This document shows, piece after piece, positions 43,677 to 51,349 of a DNA stretch of 64,000 nt. Position 1 is the stretch's first letter; the number at the start of each line of letters is the position of its first letter. Where the stretch lies: the IMG/VR virus record IMGVR_UViG_3300009177_000029, positions 41,064 to 105,063 of that record, one strand, 5' to 3'. Made by a program: the position numbers and the translations under genes. This stretch comes from a virus. The notes under the pieces are model-generated. The model saw only the letters and a list, made by a program, of their open reading frames with translations, had not been told where the DNA came from and searched no databases.

Positions 43677-46406
43677 TCACTTGTCGAGCTTGTCAATCGG
43701 AAACTTGGCAGCCGGATCAATCCAGAGACTCTTCGTTACGGCCTTCTTCGCAGGCTTGACCGTCTTCACATCCTCTACTGGCGCAGAAGGTGCAAGTTCC
43801 GTCTTGCTAGTACCGATTGATGGCATACTTGGTGCAGTACGTAGTGGCTTTGGGGCTTCTGGCTGCTTCTTGTTGTAGCGACTCTCGAAGCTCTCGCACT
43901 TCACACCCTTGTACGCAGGAATACTATCCCAATGGCTCTGGTGATCCTCAGACCCGTGGTAGTCCTTGTCATGGATGCGACCAGGCTCGTGAAGTGGCAT
44001 TTCCTTTGCCATACGTTCAAAGTCTGCGTGTTCGGGCGAATCCTTCTTTGCCAGGCCCTTGTTGATGTAGTCCTTTGCAAATGAAGAGAACAACTGGTCA
44101 GGTAGTTGACCTTCGTCCTTCGTCTTGTTGTAGTTGTCCAAGCGGTCCATGATGCTATCTGCACCTGGTTCACCAAAGCTTGCACCAGGACGAGGCATTG
44201 GGTTCTTGCCTGCGCCTTGAAGAATGTAGCGTGTAGTCTCTGGTGGGATGTATCCGTGGGTTTCCTGCAAGTGCGATACGTACTTCTGTCGAAGATGCGT
44301 CTGCATAACCTGCCAAGGCTGCAATCCAGATCCTTCCATTGCACGCTCTGTTGCACCCAAGCTGTTGGACTTGAATCGCGTCATGAGGTGGTCTGGCACT
44401 GTCAGCGGCTTACCAGCAGCTTCCATACCGTAATGGATGCCGTTCTTGTGTCCCTGCATACCAGATGCGAAGGACAAGCCGTGGTCGATACCAACAACAT
44501 CAGAGTGGTCTTTGTTGACCACTAAGTTACCCATGTGGCGGTCGTTGTTGTTCATCACCATGTCCATGACCGCAAGCTCACTCATCTTGTTGTCAAACTT
44601 TTCCTTGTCTGGTGCAGCCGTGCGAAGTGCTTCATACGCATTGTTCGTTTTGTTGTTCGAACGTGAACCAGACATATTGGCGTCAGGCGTAGCTACCGTC
44701 TCCTCAGTGCCGAAGGACGCAGGAAGATAGCCATCCTTCCACTGCTGCAAGCTCGTCTCGCCCTTGTGTGTGCCGTGTTCACCAGTGCCAAGGCGTGCAA
44801 CTGTAGGTGGTACGTGTTCAGTCAAACCAAGGCTGTGTGCAAGATTCGATGCACCAACCTCCGACTTGTGACCAGAATCACGAGGCATGTTCGCTGCACC
44901 GTCTGCCCATCCGCCACCCTTGTAGATAGCCTCAGGAAATACAGGCGCAGGTTTCATAACTCCGGAACCGTTGCCTACAATCGTCACCTTGTGACTTACG
45001 TGCTGTCCTGCCAAACCTTCGGATGACAAGTTCTTCGCAGACCCGATGTCGCCCTCGGACAAGTGCGTGAGGGTCACGTCACGTGCGTGTGGTGTGCCGT
45101 TGTACGCAAGAGCCGTTGCGTCCATTGCCTTGTGCTGTGCTTCGATAGCATCTGGTGTTGTTGGCTTGGCACCACGCATCATAGCTTCCTGGTGCTTTTT
45201 CATGATCGCACCACCAGGCTTGTGCATCGTTGCCCCATTGCCGCCATGCTTCATACAGTCCGCGCCACCACCGAACGGACACGAGACATACATCGGACCG
45301 CCACCAGAGCCACCAGGCGTGCCTGAGCCTGGCTTTGGCAAACCGCCCGACGGACGACCTGGACCTGCGTGATTGCCCGGTGCAGCGGCACCTGGAAGCG
45401 ACGGCGTACCTGTGCCTTCCTTCTGATTCGAAGGAGCACCCTTTGGTTCTACTGTTGGTGAGATTCCACCCGAGACGCCAGAGCGTGCCTTTGCCAAGTG
45501 CTCTGCAAAGAGCGACTTGTTGAGCATCGAGAGCTTACCATCAACCCAACCATGTCCTGGTGGGACGTACACAATCGAACACCCACAACTTGGATGTAGT
45601 GGTGGCAAGGTGGTCTTCCAGTGCGTATGTCTACCGTTCTGCTTTGTGTGCGTGACGTCACCATCAGCATTCGAGCCAGCGCCCAAAAGTGTGGAGAGAC
45701 GAAATACACGTGGTTGACCATCAGCACCTGTGTAGTGGGATGTACAGTCCTCACAACAAAGTTGCCCTGGGATGACGCTTACCATCGACTCTGGACCGTC
45801 TGATAGCGCGTAGATACCGACCTTGTTTACGATAGCTTGTGCAGAGCCAGCTACCTTCGCTGCTTGCATAGCCGTTTCAGCCACAATCTTCCAGTTGCGG
45901 CGTTGGCCTGTCTGCAAACGCGATGCCAGGTTAGACGCAAGATCTTGTGCAGTCTTCCTGTAAATGATGGCAAGCGCGGTCTCGTCCGCTACTGTTTGGG
46001 AAACTACCGCCTCAGAGACTGCCTTGCCTAGCACTTGCGATAGCGAAGTATATACACCGTCTGCGATGTCCTGTGCAACACCCTTCATTTGCTGTCCCGC
46101 ACGAAGGCGAGCCTGTTCGACTACCAGCTCTTCGAGCGGTGACAACTTGTGTTGCGATTGAACTTCTTCGTAGTTGAGGTAGCTGTATTCACCGCGCTTG
46201 TAGAGCGCGCGAAACTTGCCCAAAAGATATGACTTGTCCGTCAAGTTCAGCGCTTGACCCATAGGAAGCTTTCCGTACTTCTTGAGTTCGGTTACTTCTG
46301 TTGGACTTAGCGCTGACTCTCCCAAGGTCGCGTATACAAGCCAGTTGGCATGGAGCCTAACAACGCGCTTTAGCTCCTGCATCTTCTGGGAGAACGATTG
46401 GGTCAT
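43677..46406 (-). CDS. MuF-type head protein fused to a kinase-like domain
   Basis: 909 residues. Residues 1-300 match the MuF minor head protein family: a helical start, CCEDC at 217-221 and the HPSCGC motif at 271-276. A 150-residue Gly/Pro/His-rich linker follows. Residues about 455-800 look like a PI3/PI4-kinase or HipA-type fold. A lysine in GVMKP (485) may bind phosphate, NNNDRHMGN (619-627) resembles the catalytic loop with Asp and Asn, and GIDHGLSF (639-646) resembles the metal-binding D-x-G. MuF proteins are packaged in virions and often carry C-terminal toxin or enzyme domains. This kinase may therefore enter the host with DNA. Confidence 0.8.
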   Translation of the reverse strand: MTQSFSQKMQELKRVVRLHANWLVYATLGESALSPTEVTELKKYGKLPMGQALNLTDKSYLLGKFRALYKRGEYSYLNYEEVQSQHKLSPLEELVVEQARLRAGQQMKGVAQDIADGVYTSLSQVLGKAVSEAVVSQTVADETALAIIYRKTAQDLASNLASRLQTGQRRNWKIVAETAMQAAKVAGSAQAIVNKVGIYALSDGPESMVSVIPGQLCCEDCTSHYTGADGQPRVFRLSTLLGAGSNADGDVTHTKQNGRHTHWKTTLPPLHPSCGCSIVYVPPGHGWVDGKLSMLNKSLFAEHLAKARSGVSGGISPTVEPKGAPSNQKEGTGTPSLPGAAAPGNHAGPGRPSGGLPKPGSGTPGGSGGGPMYVSCPFGGGADCMKHGGNGATMHKPGGAIMKKHQEAMMRGAKPTTPDAIEAQHKAMDATALAYNGTPHARDVTLTHLSEGDIGSAKNLSSEGLAGQHVSHKVTIVGNGSGVMKPAPVFPEAIYKGGGWADGAANMPRDSGHKSEVGASNLAHSLGLTEHVPPTVARLGTGEHGTHKGETSLQQWKDGYLPASFGTEETVATPDANMSGSRSNNKTNNAYEALRTAAPDKEKFDNKMSELAVMDMVMNNNDRHMGNLVVNKDHSDVVGIDHGLSFASGMQGHKNGIHYGMEAAGKPLTVPDHLMTRFKSNSLGATERAMEGSGLQPWQVMQTHLRQKYVSHLQETHGYIPPETTRYILQGAGKNPMPRPGASFGEPGADSIMDRLDNYNKTKDEGQLPDQLFSSFAKDYINKGLAKKDSPEHADFERMAKEMPLHEPGRIHDKDYHGSEDHQSHWDSIPAYKGVKCESFESRYNKKQPEAPKPLRTAPSMPSIGTSKTELAPSAPVEDVKTVKPAKKAVTKSLWIDPAAKFPIDKLDK

Positions 46407-46417
46407 GCAACACTATA

Positions 46418-46813
46418 TCAGGAACCCGACTTTGCGCCAGCCTTTGCCGCGAAACGTGCGATTGCTGCATTCATTGCTGCTACCGACTTCGCCATTTCCT
46501 GATCTGGCTTAGCTTCTGCTTCCTTGCTCTTGAACGCAATGTACGACTTGACGGTCGTCATTGGATCCTCTGGCTGCTGCTTTGGCAACTGAGGGCGTTC
46601 TGCATACTTCTCAACAAGAGAACCCTTGGTGATGTACAACGCAGGGTCTGCTGGACGAAGTGCGGAAGGACGCATTGGGGTGAGTTGCGTACCATCTTCG
46701 GCACGCTGACGTTCGATAGGCGTCAAGCTCTTCACTACAGTTGGGGCTTCAACCATAGGAAATAGTTCGTTCTGGAACTCGGGACGCAAAGGCTTTGGGC
46801 TCCACCAGGTCAT
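46418..46813 (-). CDS. unknown head-cluster protein
   Basis: 131 residues from the ATG at 46813 (AGGAAGA upstream); an in-frame TTG at 46819 overlaps the upstream stop and is an alternative. Begins TWWSPKPLRPEFQNELFP. Charged and mostly disordered with K-S motifs (VVKSLTPIE, EMAKSVAAM) and a C-terminal helix. No family recognised. Confidence 0.65.
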   Translation of the reverse strand: MTWWSPKPLRPEFQNELFPMVEAPTVVKSLTPIERQRAEDGTQLTPMRPSALRPADPALYITKGSLVEKYAERPQLPKQQPEDPMTTVKSYIAFKSKEAEAKPDQEMAKSVAAMNAAIARFAAKAGAKSGS

Positions 46814-46815
46814 GT

Positions 46816-47022
46816 TCAATCTTCCTTGTCTAGCAGGATTCTGCTCACTTCTTCTTGCAGGTTGTTGATGGCGAGGTCAAACACAGACTCTGCTCTACGA
46901 ATCAACTCACGTTCTGCGGGATTCTCCAACTCAATCTCGGTCTGCTGGCTCTTTGAGAGCTTGATGAGACCATGACCTACTTTGTTCAACTCCGCGGGAG
47001 TTAGGTTCGTCTTCACCTTCAT
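46816..47022 (-). CDS. small helical protein
   Basis: 68 residues, two predicted helices (AELNKVGHGLIKLSKSQQTE and RELIRRAESVFDLAINNLQE). Overlaps both neighbours by a few bases. Might be a head chaperone or regulatory subunit; no family recognised. Confidence 0.65.
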   Translation of the reverse strand: MKVKTNLTPAELNKVGHGLIKLSKSQQTEIELENPAERELIRRAESVFDLAINNLQEEVSRILLDKED

Positions 47023-47627
47023 GAACGAACTGCCAACCTTCCAGGGTCGCCACCGCCACCCAAGCCAGCGTTGTAGCTCATCTCAGCCTTCAAGTGGGCT
47101 GCCACTAGAAAACGTACGGCATCAATCTCGTGTGGTGCCAAGCGCATGTGAACTGACGCCATAGAATCTACCAATCCAGCGTCTACGAACATGTAAACAC
47201 CTGGGAAGAAGACAGACAACACCATCTTGTCTAGGTCGTTCAATGCATCCGTAGAATCACATGCACGATGCACAGCGTCCACTACGACATGCTTTGCAGC
47301 TTGCATATCTAGAGAGGAGTCTATGTTGCGACGGAACAACACGTTGCCTAGGTTACGATCACGTGGTGCACGGAACTGAGGGTGCATGTCCTCTACAGGC
47401 GCAGATTCGGTCTGGTTGTAGTCAGTGCCCGCGCCTGCGTGACCACCGGAAAGAGCTTCACTCTTGGCCAACTGGTCAAGGTCAAAGCTGCCTTCGTTTG
47501 GCTGCACAGTGGCAACACTCTTGACGATCAAGGCAAGAGGACGAACAGCGACTTCCTCAGTCTGAGACTTGAGAAGTGCTTCGTTGGACTCTAGGAAACG
47601 TACTGGTACACGTGGAAAGTGTGACAT
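47019..47627 (-). CDS. unknown head-cluster protein
   Basis: 202 residues from the ATG at 47627 (AGAGG upstream). The middle contains a helical domain (KHVVVDAVHRACDSTDALND...VLSVFFPGVYMFVDAGLVDS) and a Gly-rich end (YNAGLGGGGDPGRL). K-S motifs occur at LLKSQTEE, IVKSVAT and LAKSEAL. No known family. Confidence 0.65.
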   Translation of the reverse strand: MSHFPRVPVRFLESNEALLKSQTEEVAVRPLALIVKSVATVQPNEGSFDLDQLAKSEALSGGHAGAGTDYNQTESAPVEDMHPQFRAPRDRNLGNVLFRRNIDSSLDMQAAKHVVVDAVHRACDSTDALNDLDKMVLSVFFPGVYMFVDAGLVDSMASVHMRLAPHEIDAVRFLVAAHLKAEMSYNAGLGGGGDPGRLAVRS

Positions 47628-47629
47628 GT

Positions 47630-47971
47630 TCAACCTCTCACAAATAGGCGTAGAGACTTCTCAGTCTTTTGGGAATCCTTGGGACTGAGTAGGTTCGAGT
47701 GGTGCTGCTTCTTCGTGCTTTCCTCGTGTTCCTTCTCAACCTTCTCTTCTAGCTTCTTACCGGAGCTAGACTCCTTCTTCTTGCTGCCCAAGAAGCTGTC
47801 GTACTCTTCTTGTGTCTTGAAGTAACGGTAGCGTGGGCTGCCATCGGCTTCTGTGCCAACCTGAGCACGAGCAACGTATGCACCTCCGCGCTGTTCACCA
47901 GACTTGCTTGGTGCAGCGGGCTTGTCTGAGTTCTCAGACTTTGCAAGGTCTTCGCGGAGATACAGTCTCAT
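47630..47971 (-). CDS. charged head-cluster protein with shared N-terminal leader
   Basis: 113 residues from the ATG at 47971, three bases past the upstream stop region; the longer frame is only the shadow of the neighbour. It begins MRLYLREDLAKSE, matching the N-terminus of three other proteins in this cluster. The rest is Lys/Glu/Ser-rich and disordered (GSKKKESSSGKKLEEKVEKE). It resembles internal head proteins with a targeting peptide. No enzymatic motif. Confidence 0.7.
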   Translation of the reverse strand: MRLYLREDLAKSENSDKPAAPSKSGEQRGGAYVARAQVGTEADGSPRYRYFKTQEEYDSFLGSKKKESSSGKKLEEKVEKEHEESTKKQHHSNLLSPKDSQKTEKSLRLFVRG

Positions 47972-47973
47972 GA

Positions 47974-49080
47974 TCAACGCCTCCAAGCTGGCGTAGCTAC
48001 ACGTGCGTCTAGTGCTGCTACCTGAGCGCAGCGTGGGCACGAAGAAAGACTCTTGTGCATGTAACCACAACCGCCGCATGACGTCATAAAGTCAGGGGCA
48101 AGAGGAGTTGCCGCAGACTGCACGACTGGAATCTCTACCGAAGCCACAACAGGTGCTTCGAATGGACGTGGCACGAAAGAAGCCTGAGCTACCTGTGGAC
48201 CGAAGAGCGTAGTCTCTCCGGATGTCGCGATAGGGTCAGGCTTTGGTGCAAGCTTTTCCTTCGAACGTGTCACCATAGAGAGAAGACGAGAGTTCAATCC
48301 CTTGAGAATGTCCGTTGCGCTGTGCGTACCGTTGCACTTCTCGCAAGTTTCACCATCGGTATTGTGCTCACAAGACTTGTCAATCTTCTGGCCTTCCTTC
48401 AATGGCTTTCCTTCCTCAGCGGCATGGTGCATCTTCTTGTCTCCGTACTTCTTGTTGCCAACAGCAGCAGCGATCTTGGCTGCACTCTCGGCAGAGTGGC
48501 CTTGTCCTTCAATCTTGCTCTGTAGCTTGTCAAAGCCGATGTGTGCCTTTTCCATGCCTGCGTTCTCCAAGTCTTCGTATGTGGCAATAGCCTTCTCAAG
48601 CTTAGCAGATGGATCCGCTAGGAACAAGTGCTTGATTAGTTTGCCTTTGTGGGATGTGAGCTTTTGCTTGAAATCGTCCATGTGGAACTCCTTCATTGAA
48701 CCGAAGAACTTCGGGTCGTTGTAGTGGTCCAAATAAGCCTGCTTAGCCTCAGTTGCTGAATGAAATCCGAGCATTACCTTCTGCTCGTCTACTTCTTTGA
48801 AGCCCGGCTTCTTCATCTGGGTAACTACGAAGACCTTGGTTGAGTCCTTCTTCGGACCCACAAATACGTCTACTTCATCACCGTCTGTACCCAACGTGCC
48901 ACGAATGTAGCCATATGGATACTTCATCTTTGTTGAACCCTTCTCACCTGAGTTTGGGTCATACCAATGGCGTGAAGACCCAGCTCGATTCTCTACGGAT
49001 ATAGGAAGACCTTGAAACTCCACCTTTCCATGGAGTTTGTAAGCCTTCTCCATGTTCTCCGCAGAGAGATAGAGATTCAT
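47974..49080 (-). CDS. InPase-type polyvalent protein with shared N-terminal leader
   Basis: 368 residues from the ATG at 49080 (ATGA overlap with the portal stop). After the leader MNLYLSAENMEKAYK, residues about 18-140 match the InPase domain of phage polyvalent proteins: LPISVENRAGSSRHW, MKYPYGYIRGTLGTDGDEVD, then VFVGPKK and KVMLGFHSA. This is named inorganic-pyrophosphatase-like in polyvalent protein families. A GHSAESAAKIAAAVGNKKYG segment and a C-terminal zinc pair (CGGC...CPRC) follow. Likely packaged or injected. Substrate not known. Confidence 0.75.
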   Translation of the reverse strand: MNLYLSAENMEKAYKLHGKVEFQGLPISVENRAGSSRHWYDPNSGEKGSTKMKYPYGYIRGTLGTDGDEVDVFVGPKKDSTKVFVVTQMKKPGFKEVDEQKVMLGFHSATEAKQAYLDHYNDPKFFGSMKEFHMDDFKQKLTSHKGKLIKHLFLADPSAKLEKAIATYEDLENAGMEKAHIGFDKLQSKIEGQGHSAESAAKIAAAVGNKKYGDKKMHHAAEEGKPLKEGQKIDKSCEHNTDGETCEKCNGTHSATDILKGLNSRLLSMVTRSKEKLAPKPDPIATSGETTLFGPQVAQASFVPRPFEAPVVASVEIPVVQSAATPLAPDFMTSCGGCGYMHKSLSSCPRCAQVAALDARVATPAWRR

Positions 49081-50852
49081 CCGCCACCTCGGTAAGCGTC
49101 CATCCATTCATCTTCCAACGAGATTTCCAAGACCTTTGTCTTGTCACCCAGACTGATGGACTTAGTAAACCCATCAGAGTATTGAGGTCCGCTGCCCTTG
49201 TCAGGCTGCTGGCTTCCCTGGTCGCCACCCTGGCCTTGCGCCTGTGCTCCGGGAGCTGCCCCAGCCGTTGCGCCGGTTGCTGCTTCCATCTGCTTCTGCT
49301 GAATCTCGCGCTGTCCAAGCTGCTGGATGTACGCGGTGTACACAGGGTTCATTACTACGTCACCGTGTGGCACGTCAGCCAAGTCCTCGGCACGACGAAT
49401 CTCGTTCATCGTCTTGTACGTCGCAAGTTGTTCCTTGCGAAGTTCATGCTTTTCCTGCTCAGTAAGCTCATCCAAGCCCACGAAATCAAACGTGAAGTTG
49501 TCATCTAGCTTGTGAACAATCTGGTCATTGATCTGCTTTGCGATGAAGCGAAGCATTGGCTTGAGACCACGGTCTCGGGATGCCTTGAGCTTCCATTCCT
49601 GAGACGACTCGAAAAGTGGTGTCTGCTGGACACCGCCATGCATGTCGAAGTTCAACTCAGCGGGGTCGATGAGGAACACAGCGCATGTGATCTTGATGAG
49701 GTACTCGATCCACATCGAGTATTCCATCTCTTGGTTCGATGGATGCAAGTCAACCCAATCGACGCCCTGCTCTGCCTGCATGATAGGCGTACGCCACGAG
49801 TTCTCAACACCTTCAAGGTTTGCACGCCACTGACGCTTGAATGCCTCAAGCTGGTCTGGCGTCAAGTTGTCACCCTTGAAGTTCAAGATACCCTTAGGAG
49901 CCGAGCCCTGCATGAAGAAGCGGCGGTTGTACTCCTCAGCGAATAGGTGGGCGGTGATGATGGTGATGAGCTGCTCAAGTTCTGAGTAACCGTATCCCTG
50001 CACGTAAATGTCCGAACGTGGGTTGCGGACGCCGAACGCAAGTTCGTTGCGTGTGTACGTGCTGCGCACAACACCGTTCACAATCTGGATGTAGCTCGGA
50101 ACGTCTTCAATCTCAGGATTGCGTACATGCATGGTCTTGTACGGCATCTGTAGATTGGTCATCATAGCGTTTGGCACAATCGATTGTGGCCACTGACCCA
50201 GGTTCTGTGTCACTGCGTGCCTCTGTGCCGTAGCGTAGTCGAGGTCGATGTTGTTCGCTGCCAATCGAATCGTAGATGCATCTACAGCCATGAACTCGTA
50301 GGGCATGCCACGACGGTCCGGCACTACTTCAAAGCAAGACTGGTCGTACATGAGTGAGTCACGTACGATCTTCTTGAGGAAGGTCTCAAAGTCATCGCGA
50401 GCTACCGGGCTGTGAGGATTTGGATCCTTCGCGCCACACTTGTAGATGAAGTTCTCCATCGACTGGATGAACTCACGTTCACCCTTTGTCGTTGAACGAG
50501 CTGGATTGCGGTGCTTGATTTCGAAGCCCAAAGACTTGGACATACGGTATGGGCTAGCAAAGGAGGCAACCTGCATACAGCGAGTCTGGATGATTGCAGC
50601 AATCAAGGAGAGTTGCTGAGGAATGCGCTTGAGCACATCATACGTGAGCGAGTAACGACGGTCCTTGTAACCCATAGCAAACTGAATGCTAAGTGGGTCG
50701 AACATCAAAGACTTCGGACCGTTCTTTGCCTTACCTGGTTCGAGTCTGGACTTCGTGATTTCGTCATGTACCAATAGAGGCACAGCACTAGTAGCATCAC
50801 GCCACGTGCTTACCTTGTCTACCCAAACGCCGAAATCGTTACCTGTGGTCAT
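49077..50852 (-). CDS. portal protein
   Basis: 591 residues. The region PSNQEMEYSMWIEYLIKITC with FLIDPAELNF nearby is the conserved portal segment, and RRFFMQGSAPKGILNFKGD the usual wing-stem stretch. The C-terminal 120 residues are Gln/Gly/Ala-rich with a FTKSISLGD end. It forms the dodecameric vertex for DNA entry. Next to accessory head proteins and upstream of protease and capsid. Length is normal for myovirus portals (500-600). Confidence 0.88.
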   Translation of the reverse strand: MTTGNDFGVWVDKVSTWRDATSAVPLLVHDEITKSRLEPGKAKNGPKSLMFDPLSIQFAMGYKDRRYSLTYDVLKRIPQQLSLIAAIIQTRCMQVASFASPYRMSKSLGFEIKHRNPARSTTKGEREFIQSMENFIYKCGAKDPNPHSPVARDDFETFLKKIVRDSLMYDQSCFEVVPDRRGMPYEFMAVDASTIRLAANNIDLDYATAQRHAVTQNLGQWPQSIVPNAMMTNLQMPYKTMHVRNPEIEDVPSYIQIVNGVVRSTYTRNELAFGVRNPRSDIYVQGYGYSELEQLITIITAHLFAEEYNRRFFMQGSAPKGILNFKGDNLTPDQLEAFKRQWRANLEGVENSWRTPIMQAEQGVDWVDLHPSNQEMEYSMWIEYLIKITCAVFLIDPAELNFDMHGGVQQTPLFESSQEWKLKASRDRGLKPMLRFIAKQINDQIVHKLDDNFTFDFVGLDELTEQEKHELRKEQLATYKTMNEIRRAEDLADVPHGDVVMNPVYTAYIQQLGQREIQQKQMEAATGATAGAAPGAQAQGQGGDQGSQQPDKGSGPQYSDGFTKSISLGDKTKVLEISLEDEWMDAYRGGG

Positions 50853-51349
50853 CGTGCCAGCTTTCTGATGGACTTACGCAACTCGTCCTGTAGCCAGGTA
50901 TTGAAACGGTTGCGCTCGGAACCTGTTATTGTAGCATACCCCTTCATGACGTCATCACGAGTATAACCACAAACATCGACCAAATATTCGATTTCACGAG
51001 CATTTGGTGTAACCACGTCTAGTTGGTCCTGCAAGCTAGCAGTAAATGACTTGAGCAAGTCAAAGCCATCCACATTGAACGCCTTCTTGACGTCTGGCTT
51101 ACCTACAATCCCGCGCTCTTGGGCAATCTGAGTGTCCAACTTGCGGTCATTCTCAAGCTCATCGTCGAGAGAGCCAGTATTATCACCGGCATCATCCGAG
51201 TGTACCTTGTCATCTGGCTCAGAAAGCGCGTCAGTCTTACTGGTCGTGAACGACTCGTTGTATTCACGAATGCTCTGACGTTCTGGCTTTGCGTCGTTCG
51301 CAGTGTTTGGAATCTGCACTGCTTTGCTTAGATCAAGATAGAGATTCAT
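50849..51349 (-). CDS. unknown protein with shared N-terminal leader
   Basis: 166 residues. Begins MNLYLDLSKAVQIP, the leader shared with neighbours. Residues 15-75 are acidic and disordered; the last 80 form a helical domain (ARELEYLVD-like, GYTRDDVMKGYATITGSERN). It overlaps the portal gene by four bases. It could be an internal head protein or a portal-associated factor. AGGTCAGG precedes the ATG. Confidence 0.7.
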   Translation of the reverse strand: MNLYLDLSKAVQIPNTANDAKPERQSIREYNESFTTSKTDALSEPDDKVHSDDAGDNTGSLDDELENDRKLDTQIAQERGIVGKPDVKKAFNVDGFDLLKSFTASLQDQLDVVTPNAREIEYLVDVCGYTRDDVMKGYATITGSERNRFNTWLQDELRKSIRKLAR

